Source of the DNA: Helianthus annuus
Taxonomy: Eukaryota; Streptophyta; Magnoliopsida; Asterales; Asteraceae
Assembly: GCF_002127325.2 (NCBI RefSeq)
Contig: NC_035438.2
Span: 90,396,385 to 90,460,384, forward strand
Direction: 5' to 3'
DNA: 64,000 nucleotides
Position numbers and translations under genes: made by a program. Below the pieces are notes generated by a model. It searched no databases. It was not told the DNA's origin and worked only from the letters and a program-made list of their open reading frames with translations. Below, one piece after another: positions 33,309-44,209 of this stretch; position 1 is the first letter of the stretch; the number at the start of each line of letters is the position of its first letter.

Positions 33309-33547
33309 TTACATGTATTCAACCTGGCTGTCCAAGGTTAGTTTAGGTTCACCATAGGTCTACTTGGGACCATCATAGCGTGTGACGGAAGGAAAAAGTC
33401 TACACTTTCGCATGAAGCCCTCATAGCGCATTTACAATACTTAGACCCTTCGATGTGGGTTTGGGTTGTGAAGTATAGGCTATTGATTGGTAGGTGGATT
33501 TTAGATGTGTTTTAATTGGTTGATGTGTGTGTGTATGTGTGTGTATA
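33309..33547. other. No recognised gene; ends in a TG/TA microsatellite
   Basis: Unassigned sequence with a TGTGTGTATG run at 33525-33547 that forms the left border of the TA-linked chain. Confidence 0.5.
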
Positions 33548-33936
33548 GGATAAGGATTAGTACAGAACACTAATTATTACGAGAACAAAAAGAACAACTT
33601 TAAATCACTAAATTTTGGGATTTCAAGTCCATATTTCTTAAGTTTTATGTTTCTTACATTCATGTGTATTATATATATGTAAAAATCATATATTTTTCTC
33701 TACACATAGTCTACATACATGTAGGTAATTTAGCCTACACATAACCTACATGTGTGTAGGTTATTTAAAAACTGAAGATTCTTCATATTTTGTTTTAAAT
33801 TCTATTGTGAGAAATAATAAATCTTACATTTATAACATTTTCATTTACTTTTTAGGTTTTAGGATTGAAAAAATGAGTGATTCATTTTGTTCTGCGTGTT
33901 CTCGCAATATTTAGTGTTCTGCATAGAACCTTTACC
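33548..33936. mobile_element. TA-linked palindromic element E1
   Basis: Long imperfect inverted ends. Left: GGATAAGGATTAGTACAGAA, then CACTAATTATTACGAGAACA. Right, reverse-complemented: GGTAAAGGTTCTATGCAGAA, then CACTAAATATTGCGAGAACA. It sits between a GTGTATA tract and (TA)n. A central inverted pair CTACACATA/TATGTGTAG lies at about 33700-33770. There is no coding capacity. Confidence 0.75.
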
Positions 33937-33950
33937 TGTATATATATATA

Positions 33951-34527
33951 GGGAGAAGATCATGCGAGAACCACCTCTTATTGCGAGAACTGCGAGAACC
34001 AATGTGAACAGAACCAAAAAATGCCTAAATATAGCTAAAAATCACACAAATTTTTTTTTCAATATTTTTTATATAAAAATCGTTACTTTTTGAAGCCAAA
34101 AAAAATTAAAATTTAAAAAAAAAAAAATTTTGGCCACTAAAAGTAGCGATTTGAGCATAAAAATTATTTAAAAAAATATTAGATTTTTTTTTTGATTTTT
34201 TAATTTTTTTTAGATTTTTTAAAGATTTTTTGGAGGTTTAGTTTTTAGCATTTTAGCTTGGGGGTGGGGGGTGGGGGGTTTAGGTTTTTGAGGGGTGGGG
34301 GGGGGGGTTTAGGTTTTTTATGAAGGGGGGGGGGTTAGGTTTTTTTTAGGTTGTTTGGGGGTTTTAGTTTTTAGCATTTAGCTTGGAGGGGGGGGGGGTT
34401 AGATTTTTTTTTTTGGGGGGGGGGGGGGGGTAGGGTGGGGGTTAGGTTTTTTTAGCTATTTTAGGTTGTGTTCACATTGGTTCTCGCGGTTCTCGCAATA
34501 AATGGAGTTCTCGCATGAGCCCCTCCC
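33951..34527. mobile_element. TA-linked palindromic element E2
   Basis: Ends match as inverted repeats over about 60 bp: GGGAGAAGATCATGCGAGAA on the left, GGGAGGGGCTCATGCGAGAA on the right strand, both continuing with TTATTGCGAGAAC and CGAGAACCAATGTGAAC. It is bordered by (TA)n at 33937-33950 and 34528-34551. The inside is T-rich, then strongly G-rich. Confidence 0.85.
34256..34445 (+). repeat. G-run tract inside E2, quadruplex-prone
   Basis: At least ten runs of 5 or more G, spaced by T-rich words such as TTTAGGTTTTT, lie within 190 bp. This meets the usual G-quadruplex pattern. Runs of this length are also prone to assembly error. Confidence 0.75.
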
Positions 34528-34551
34528 TATATATATATATATATATATATA

Positions 34552-34871
34552 GGGGACCGCAAAAATGAAAAATCACCTCCAGTTGTAAAAACCATGAGAA
34601 CTACACCGTACGGGGCGAGTTGGACCAAATTTTTTTTCATAAACGTAGATGCGTGTATTATGAACACATTTGTAAAAAAAATGTCGTGTGTGTAGTTTTG
34701 AGTACCCCAAGTTTATGTTTACGGGTGCCGTAAATTTTAATTTTTTTTACAAATGTGTTTATAATACACACATCTACGTTTATGAAAAAAAAAATTTGGT
34801 CCAACTCGCCCCGGATCAAAAAGTTCTCATGGTTTTTACAACTGCGGGTGGTTTTCATTTTAGCGATCCCC
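34552..34871. mobile_element. TA-linked palindromic element E3
   Basis: A 320-bp near-complete palindrome. The left arm GGGGACCGCAAAAATGAAAA and the right arm are inverted copies; internal arms TTCATAAACGTAGATG (34637 on) and CATCTACGTTTATGAA (34770-34785) pair exactly. It is flanked by (TA)n on both sides. It would fold into one long hairpin. Confidence 0.85.
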
Positions 34872-34880
34872 TATATATAT

Positions 34881-36080
34881 GATTAGGTTCATTTGTGAAC
34901 AACATCTTCATAGTGAACAATGTGAACTAATCAGTACCATTGATTTTCTTTTTCGTGGTTAAGGGTAGGATTGTAATCATACAATAAATTAGTTTTAAAT
35001 CTTTATTTTAATCATTGAGTTTTAGTTACAGTTTTAATTTTGGTAGATTTCTTAAATTGCATAATTATCTTCTCCAGCTCTCTTAATTCGATATAATTTT
35101 ATTTTTCATTTCTCTATACATTCATGTCGTTCAGCAGGCCATTGATAAGGGATAATTATATTCACATAAGACTAAGAAGTATTATTTTTTAATAAATGAA
35201 TTCATATGTTTGTGTTATTTATTCTTTTTTTAATTGCATATTCATGCAAGAATGGATTATTTACAGAACGTTTGCTTACATATTTTTTTTATTTTTCGTT
35301 TAAATATTCAATTTTTTTATAATTGCATATCCATGATTATTCTTCATGTACTCATCACGAATCTTGTGTGATAATGTACACTTGTTCTGAACATAGGTGT
35401 GATAATGTACATATGCGTATATACGTGTAAAGAATATGACTTGTTGTTCTGAACATAGGTGTGATAATGTACATATGCGTATATACGTGTAAAGAATATG
35501 ACTTGTTAATGTACATATATTTATATACATGTTGAGACTGTTATGTACACACATGTACAATGCCGAACAATCATCTCAGATACTTGCTATACATATGTGT
35601 ACCATGTTGAACAACCATAACATTAACTTCTTTTTTAGAAGTATATTATGAATGTACATATGTGCACGTTACAAATTGGACATGTACACTTAAAGAAGAT
35701 GATCGAATGGAACAATATTTGTTAATGTACATATATGTACATACATTTTTAAATGGTGATTACGTATAATACATATATGTACATTCTATTCTACAGTGTT
35801 TTTAATTATGTTCTAGATGGAACAATATATTATATAATGCTTATATTTTTTAGAATTAAAAAAATAGCTAATTGGTGAGAGAAAAAAATGTGAGAGAATG
35901 TAATTAATTATTTAATTAGAGAGAGAAGTAGTAATAATTTACCTTTATACTCTTTTCATTTATTTTTTACATATAAATAATTACAAAAGTGCCATTATTA
36001 AAATTTCCCTGATCTAAACAATTAATGGCTCAGATTAGTTCACACAATTCACTCTCAACCTAATGTTCACTCTAGAACCC
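34881..36080. mobile_element. TA-linked element E4 with a TGTACATA-rich interior
   Basis: Ends are inverted copies: GATTAGGTTCATTTG and GTGAACTAATCAG on the left; ATAGGGTTCTAGAG and GTGAACTAATCTG on the right strand. About 1.2 kb, between TATATATAT (34872-34880) and a 40-nt TA run (36083-36124). The interior has a 52-bp tandem duplication (35399 and 35451) and six copies of TGTACATA between 35400 and 35740. Confidence 0.75.
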
Positions 36081-36125
<45 letters not shown>

Positions 36126-36143
<18 letters not shown>

Positions 36144-36400
36144 AAGTGTAATGTACAAAACGCCTTAACCTACATTAACGTACGCGACCAGATATATAAC
36201 GTGCGTTATTATTTTTTTTGACCATCTCAACGTGAGTGATTATACTTTCCATGCGTGATTATCACTTCTCATGCGTGATTATCACCAAAAATCTAATCCC
36301 ATGCGTGATTTTGTGTCCCATGTGTGATTATTGCATGATCCGATGGTTTTCAGCGTCGCGTACGTGAAGTACGATAATGCGTAATGTATGTTAACCGCAC
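36126..36400 (-). mobile_element. TA-linked element E5, same family as 9481-9724
   Basis: The reverse complement starts GTGCGGTTAACATACATTAC and contains four ATAATCACGCATGRGA-type words and AATAACGCACGTTATAT. It ends TTAATGTAGGTTAAGGCG. All are shared, in the same order, with the element at 9481-9724. It is bordered by (TA)n and a GA run on the left and (TA)n on the right. Confidence 0.82.
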
Positions 36401-36431
<31 letters not shown>

Positions 36432-36440
36432 GTATGTATG

Positions 36441-36826
36441 GGGTTAGGATTTAGAGAAAATGGTTAAAAGTGTGAGAACGGTGAGAACGCTTACGGGTCG
36501 TCCGATCAAAACAATCCATGGACTAGATTGCGCGGTGGCGTTTTCGTAAATAACATCAATTTTATTATGTGGGACGCGCTTCATTAAGGGTAAAAGGGTC
36601 TTTTACCGCTCATATTCAAAACGCCATCAAATGATAACACGCAATTCAAAAAAAATAAAACGCCAAAAATTACTCATAAAACACGTTGGATATTACAGGA
36701 AGATGAAACAACACAGTAATTGAATTTCAGTTATTAACATTTATTAGAAGAAAATTCCCTCCTAAATTACGCGCCAAAAACATCATTATATAAACGAGGT
36801 AAAACATAGCTTCCATAATCACTTCA
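36441..36826. mobile_element. TA-linked element E6, right part missing
   Basis: After the TA/TGTA tract the sequence GGGGTTAGGATTTAGAGAAA and GTGTGAGAACGGTGAGAACG resembles the ends of E1 and E2 (GAGAAC words). The expected inverted right end is absent. The gypsy LTR begins at 36827, so the retrotransposon probably landed inside this element and its other half would lie beyond the window. Confidence 0.5.
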
Positions 36827-37757
36827 TGTCACACCCCGGCCGCGTATAACGTGCAACCGCGGCAGAAACGCCGGGGAGTGTTGTGGACAGAATCAATTGT
36901 TTCAAATCCATGGCAATTGAAGTTTCGTTTTATTGATCATATATGAAAGTATACATTGTTTAAACAAGAACCAAAGAGTACATAACATGAATTAACTAGT
37001 TCTTGTCTCGTTTTAAGTCACTAAGGCACAGGTCTGCCTAAGTATGTCTTGATAAGTCCTACGCATCATTTCCTGAAAACACATGTGAAAATAGGTACGA
37101 CAGCATAAAAATGCCTGTGAGATACATTGGTTTTGTGAAAACGGAATTCATGACTTATGTTTGAGAAAATGTTTAGTCATGAACCTTGTAATTTGCTTTG
37201 TCTTGTAAATCATTTGAAAAATGATAAGATCAGATGATATGTATAAATAAGGGAACACTGTATGGTTAAACGGATAACCATGTAAAATGAGTTTGTATAA
37301 GATAAGTCGTTTGTAAAACAATGTCTCGTGAAAAGTGGGTTATTTGTATAAAATGTCATATGTCTCAAATTGAAATGATTCAAATAACGCTACGGTATGT
37401 AATACCATACAAACACTTATATATAAGAAGTACCAGCGGCGTATCCACCATGCTTGTATCATATTACACACGCCTCGTTACTTAATCACTTACTCAAACC
37501 AAACCATCAAGATGAAATGTTTAACAATTGTGGAAATGTTTATGTATAGTCAAATGTCTATTGTCAAATGTAAATCATGTCAACGGATACAACTGGTTTA
37601 CACGGTTCAATGGTTACAAACGGTTCATATAATCGGAGGGTTAAGACGGTTCACATAGTCAAATGGTTACAACGGTTCAAAATGTAGTACAATGTGTTCA
37701 TATGCTGGATGAGCATATGCAACAGAAATGCAATGTAAAACAATGTACTAAGTATGC
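36827..37757 (-). repeat. Gypsy 3' LTR, left portion
   Basis: Starts TGTCACACCCCGG, matching 61481 onward. It carries four ACGGTTCA words in 37590-37680. It is cut at 37757 by the copia insertion, whose target site TATGC is repeated, with one change, at 55733-55737. Confidence 0.93.
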
Positions 37758-38226
37758 TGTAGGATCGTTTGGTCACCCGAATGAGTCGATCAGAGGCATT
37801 TTCGTCAATTACAGGTGCGGAATAACAAGTAATCAACGTAGGAATAGCTTGCAATACACTTTAAACACTTTCTGTATTGATTTGACGGTAAATACAATGA
37901 GTTCTCGATCCGGCAGCACTTCGGTACGAGATTCAACCAACGTTACAAATGAGATCGCTCCAAGGGTTTATATAGGCTACTGGGATCGCTTATTGGACAG
38001 GCCCAATAAGCGATCCAGGCTGTCACTCGAGCGGACCATGCTGATTGACACTCGAGCGATCCTAAGACTTGTCAAATGAGCGGCCCAAACCCTAAATGAC
38101 CTAATGAGCGATCCAACTATATAAAATCTATACAATCACTCTATTTTTCGTATTTCGTGCCCAGATCTAACATTCTAAGATAATGACTCGATACAAGACG
38201 TAATCAGCAGATGTAGTGCACCAACA
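37758..38226 (-). repeat. 3' LTR of gag-only copia copy 2
   Basis: TGTAGGATCGTTTGG...CACCAACA, 469 bp. It includes AGCGATCC / GAGCGGACC words in both orientations. It shares its first and last bases with the copy 1 LTR but is clearly diverged in the middle. Confidence 0.94.
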
Positions 38227-40080
38227 GACTCCCCCTCAGATGTTGATGGAGTCGACTATCGAGTCACAACAATGCTGTGTCTTCACATCTTCAGTCTTGA
38301 TCAGTCTTTGAGCTTCTCTCTTTATATCTTCAGACTCCCCCTCTCGATTTGCTGGCATTCCTTTGATCTTCAGCAACATCTTCAGGATCTTTGTCTGGCT
38401 CTCCTGCAGAAACTCTACCTCAAAGTAAATTTCTTTCACATATATATATCAAACATATAATACTGCACCAAATCAGACTTTCTTTCAAAACAAACACAGA
38501 TTGTGATGAACCACTTGAAAGGTTAGATTATGAAAACAGTTAATTTCGCACAAACACTGCCCCTCAAGTATTGCTCATCATGTTTAGCACTCGGAATTTT
38601 GAAAATCAGCTATTCAACATCACTTGTCGAAAAGCTTTTTGACTTTTCAAAATTTTATGCTAAAACACACCAAAAATCTTTTTGGATTTTTCTGAAAGAA
38701 AATAAAATGCAAAAAATGAAATATTTACAGACAATATTTTTGTGAGCTCGTGCAAGAGGATCATATCAGTTATGAGACAAATCACCAACACCGTTAAGCT
38801 TTAAACATTCTCAGTTATAAACAATTTACCTAGATTGTCAGTATGTTTGTCCACTTAAATCTTCACACAAATTTCAATTGATTCGAAATACGATATTAAT
38901 GTTTTAGAGACTTAAACTTAATTGTGTATCACTCCACTTGAATATACTCCTGTATCCAGATCCCAAATATTCAGTCTTACAGGTGAGTATACCACAGATG
39001 ATATCTGTAAAGGGGTAGATGCGAAACCGTGAGAGCTCAGGTCAGAACTTCCGTTCAGCAGAGAGATGACGGCTCGACTTTTGGTGGGTCCCCTTTAGAG
39101 GATCTTTTTGCATTTAAACAGCAGCGACTATCAATTTTATTGTTTCATCAGCATGCCGAGGGCGGTGCTTTTTCAAGCATTTGCAGAAAGTATTATCCAG
39201 GGACTAGGTCAGTACTTCCGTAGAGCAGAAGTCCCGGGATAATACCCCAGATATCACTGAGTATAAAGACCTAGTATCTCAGAATATGGGACCTTTCAAA
39301 CAAGATTTCGGGGGTTAGCCATATATTCAAGAATAGTTACCCACGAATTAAGTAAGTTTGATTTAGGTTTATATCTCGTTTCCATTTACTAAATGTGCGA
39401 AAATCTACTGACATATCCGCAGTAAGATTGTTTATCACTTTTAAACATTTCATATCTCTAGCGTGCTGTGATAGTCCACTGATGTACTATCATTTCCTCT
39501 TTTTCGCAACAAAACTCAATTTTTAGTTTTATCATGTTTTTGGCTTTTTCAAATTTTCTGATGTTTTTGGATTTTCTGAAAATTCTTACTCCCCCTAAAA
39601 TTCAAACACATTAACGAAAATATGAAAACAAACTGTACAGAACATGACAACTGATATCGAATCACCTCAATTCGCCATTCACTAGGCATAAACAATCAGA
39701 ACTCCCCCTATCAACAAACTATTTTCCCATTTAGATTTCAAAACACTTAAGTTTGTTTTAATCAAAATGGTTTTTCCGGAAAATAAGTTTGTTTGATTTT
39801 ACCAATTGTAGGTTACCATTTGTAGAAATATCCAACAAATGTTCGGGGTTCTGGTTCATCATCTTGTCTATCGACTAATTTAGGAAAATACAAGTACAAC
39901 TTAATGTCCTTGATTTACCATTTTCAGTTCAGAAACCTCTGTACCAATTGTAAAACATCAACAACCATAAACAAACCTCTTTACCGTTTGCATAATTGAC
40001 ATTACCGAATAGAATTTTGAAAAAGATGCTGATTCATGCTCCACGCTTACCAACCTGGGAGCTCCGGCAAGTCCTGAGAC
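38227..40080 (-). other. 3' non-coding region of copia copy 2 with polypurine motifs
   Basis: Parallel to 13506-15459, sharing whole blocks (for example ACTTTTGGTGG and TCCCCTTTAGAGGATC). Minus-strand purine tracts lie at 38227, 38334, 38556 (one change), 39588 and 39701. No coding sequence. Confidence 0.75.
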
Positions 40081-40341
40081 TTACTGTTCGAAATATGTAC
40101 CATCCCAGTCACAAACCAGGGATGGTTCAACTTTTTCTTTCTTTGTCTTCTTCTCATAAAATTCTTTAACCCCTTTGACTTTTCGATCAATCATCTTGCC
40201 AAAGATGTGTTTTACCTTGGGGTTAAAGATCTTCTCAGCATCAAACTCCTGTTCATCACGATAAAATTGGTTAGAAATTTCAACTTTACCAATTTTCTTT
40301 TTATAATTCTCAGCCCGAAGTAATGGAAACTCCTCATCATT
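40081..40341 (-). pseudogene. gag: gag C-terminus of copia copy 2, separated by the gypsy insertion
   Basis: The minus strand reads a continuation of gag after the insertion: KVEISNQFYRDEQEFDAEKI, then HIFGKMIDRKVKG, to a TAA at 40083-40081. It aligns with the last 90 residues of the copy 1 gag. The 5-bp target TCATT at 40337-40341 is the insertion point. Confidence 0.85.
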
Positions 40342-42775
40342 TGTGACAACCGGTACTTAACAGCTTCTAATTACGTGATTAACAAACGTTTAAGCCAATA
40401 ATAAGTAGTGTTTAAGGCACGAGTTAACTTAATTACGCTCTTGGAATGCCTCGGAACGCCTATCTAACTTTACAGTGTGCACATGTGGATTTGTGAGAAA
40501 ACTACTGATCGTTAAGCAATAACGAACTGAAACTGTACGAACTACTGACAACGCCGAAAAATAAGGAGCCTATAAGTATAATTTAAACATATGAATGTGG
40601 TTTTGCGAAAATATTTTGCGCTTTCGAACGGTACAAAACGCAAACGAGAAAGAAAAACGCGGAAACAGTAACGCACCGACAATCAACGACGAAACGGAAG
40701 CATCAGACACGTGTATTAACTTAAAAACTGAAATATTTTAATATATTTAGCTTCGTTTTTAATTTTTATTATTCGTAGTTGAAAACGGATCGCAAAACGG
40801 ACAAGAAACGACGAACGACACAGTTTACACGTTTTTCGTGAAACCGACAAAAATGCACGTCGAATATCGATTTCTGACGTAAATTTGGGAAATTCGACTT
40901 ATCATTAGATTTTATAACATTTTACGATAATCGGGTTCGAGAAACGGGCTTCGGAATGGTTTTGGGCCGCTCAAAACACGTTAACGGGCCCTAGGCCCAA
41001 CCCACTTAATAAAACCTAATTATAAAAACCAACTTATAAGCATATCCTCATTTGAAACCCTAGATCAAAAACCGCACACCAGACCCCTCCCTTCTTTTTT
41101 CTCTGCATCTTCTTCTTTACTTGGAGAAACCCTAGCTTCTCGTTTGATTAACCTACACACAGACAAGATGCATATGGGGGTTTACTTTGAAAACCTTATC
41201 AAATACCTACACATTAAACACAGGGCATCATCTTCACTACACATCTAAACACCCCTACCTCTCTCGATCTCCCCCTTCCTCTCGACAGACTACGACGGCC
41301 GGAGAAGTTCCGGCAAGAGCCGGCGCTGATTCACTGCCAGCCGCACCCTTTCAAACCCCCATCTTCTCCACACCCCCCGGTCGATTAGCATGACGAACCA
41401 CCACCATCGGCGTCTGGTGGTGGTGCGGCGGAGAAACAGAAAGAGAGAGAGAGAGGCGATGTGAGAAAGAAAGGATGAAATGAGAGGAACGATGACGGAG
41501 ACTGACCGGCGACAGGCCGTCTCTCGGACGACGGCAACGAGCGACGATGGCTATGGTGGTTGTCATCAGGTGAGATTTTATTCGGATTTGGGTTTCGGAG
41601 CAGCCATGGTTCAAGTATGGTTCAGTTCTGCTTGAGTGTTTCGGCTCGTAAGTAGATTGATTGTTTTTTTTTTCGGGTCAAATATGGTTCGGGTGATGCT
41701 CGGGTCGGATCTAGTCAACAGTGTTTAAGTTTGGTTTGGGTTCTTGTTCGGTTCAACTCAGATCTGGGGTTCAAGTAGTCACATCCGCGGGATCGGGTCA
41801 CGGTTCGGTTCGATTCAACAAGTCAGACTGCGGGTCAAAGTTAGTCAACCACAGGTCATGGTTTGTTTCGGTCAGATTTGGTTTCGGGTCAAATCGAGTC
41901 AACTCGGGTCTACAGACGGTCAACGCAGTCAACAACAGTCAATGAAGACCCGGTAAAGTTTAAACGACGCAAAAGTTTTGTTTCGTTATGCAGATTATAA
42001 TTATACGCGACCGAGCTCGACCGACACCTTTAGCGACTATTTACACTTTATTTTGGCGTATTTGATGAAAAGTTATATATATATATTGCGTGAGTTGATT
42101 GAATAAATGTTGAATTTTGAAATTATATCGACACTTTAGATGTCGGGTTATTCCAAAAATAGAGGAAACTCTGGCCGATTTTCATAAAAATTCGAAACAC
42201 GACACGTATTTATATCTTCAACATGACACTTAAAGGACTTCGAGTTTTATTATTAAATAAATATATAAAGACATATCTAATTTGGCGACGATTTACGAAC
42301 CACGTTGTCTAGCACACTTTTACAAAATAAATATAATTAGTTATTATATTTATCCCGACCGATGAAAACTCGAAAACTTTTATAAAATAAACAAAATTAT
42401 ATATTTATATATATATATATATATATATTTATTTCAAACGTTTAAAACTCGGAAACCTTTTACGAAATAAATATCATATGTAATAACTTCCGAGTAACAA
42501 AGACGCGTAACTTCCTTTCTAGAACAAATATAACTAGTTATGATTATTTCGATCATCCGATACTCCGAGCGTCTTTATAAAATAAATATAATAGTTTATA
42601 TTTATTCATACATCGTGAATTCAAATATTTATTTCACACGTCAACTTTAAACGCCTTTGTGAACTAGAAATATAGTTGTTATGTATATTTCAAGCGTCGA
42701 CGACTCGAATACTTTCGAGTGCTTTGGTAACCATAGTATATTTGTTTATATTCGTTTCAAACATCAAGTTTCGAG

Positions 42776-42822
<47 letters not shown>

Positions 42823-44209
42823 TTATTTATTTCCATCCTACGAAAACTATAACGCTATGTTACTGTATCATATACGACATTTCGAGTACGTACCATTATT
42901 CATCTACATCTTCCCTCGTAGAGTCGTTTTGTTAGCGACTCGGTAGAGCTCGGACACGTAGTTTAACTACGTCTTTAAACTAGAAACTGATAAGTTATTC
43001 CCTGTTAGGAATACTATAGATGCACGCTAGCTACATCACATTCGTGGAATGACACTACGGAATCACGCTAGGCTAGCTTTGCACAGGAATGTCAAGGTGA
43101 GTTCATAACCCCCACTTTTTACTGTTTACATTTTTATATATGTTTTCGGGGGTGGAAAGACATGCAAGTTTTTGCAAAAGCAAACAATATTTCGATGAAC
43201 GAAAACACATTTTATAAACCATGTTGCAAATGATTTTCAACGAACTTGAATGGTTTACAAACGATTTATACTAAACATACCGGTTCTACAAAACATGCAT
43301 GATTTTCATGACTAGTGACGAGAATGTCCTAGTTGCAACAACGGGACTGGGTTGGCCTGCGTACGAAAAACGAGACAACTCAGTGAGACCATGTCCCCCT
43401 TTTTCTTTCAACGTTTCGGTTTACAACTTTCGGGGGGAAATACGTGTCAAACTAGGGTATGATTAAGTTATGGAATGAACTCTTAGATCATGTGAGCATA
43501 GGCTGTAACTGAGGTGCCATTAATCCTTTTGAGGACCAAGGAACAAAGGTTAGATCTAATGGGTACGGGCGAGCCCCACTCACGGTCCATGGGTGACCAC
43601 TTAGAGTGCTGTTGTGTCCCAGTCGAGGTGATTCGACACAAAAAATTTGCCTACGCGGGTTGAGTACCTCCTATGTCGTCGCATATATTAATGTCCTCGC
43701 GAAACATTAATGATCAACATGTTCATAGACGCTTTTCATACCAACTTACAACACTATAACCTTCAAATGTTTTTGATATTCATTTGACGCAAACTCATAA
43801 TACATGTATTTACAAACTTTGATAATGTTTTCAACTTATGTACAAGTAAGAGGACGAGTTGGTCCTGCTTACAAAGACTCTCGTGGGCTAGACTCACAAC
43901 TTTCATATATCATGCTGAGAAAATGATTTTACTATGCTTTCTCAACAACTTTTAAACCGGTTATCAAAAAGATTTATTTTAAATCTTTTCAAAACAAACT
44001 ATGAACTCGCTCAACTTTATGTTGACTTTTTCGCATGTTCTTTCTCAGATTACATTTTCAAAACTAAGGAACGGTTGGAATAGGAGAACCCACGAGATTT
44101 CGAGTACCTAGCAGGCGTTCACTGTTTAGAAGTCTTAGCCTTTTGCTTCCGCTGTGCAATGAAGATACCGGTCCAGTCACGCCAGCTCTGATAATTTCGG
44201 GGTGTGACA
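40342..44209 (+). repeat. 5' LTR of the LARD
   Basis: TGTGACAACCGG...CGGGGTGTGACA. The region holds TA microsatellites (42405-42427, 42777-42820) and a run of GGTCAA/CGGGTC words (41670-41950). The open frames here, including an 87-codon one, recur identically in the other LTR and are not supported as genes. Confidence 0.95.

Noticed and set aside
35300..35560. Minus-strand Tyr/Cys-rich 86-codon frame in E4
   Set aside because: It is produced by the TGTACATA-rich 52-bp duplication, and no homology is recognised.
41187..41614. Pro/Ser-rich and His-rich frames in the LARD LTR, repeated at 47641-48132
   Set aside because: They occur in both LTRs because the LTRs are identical by mechanism. No start context or domain supports them.
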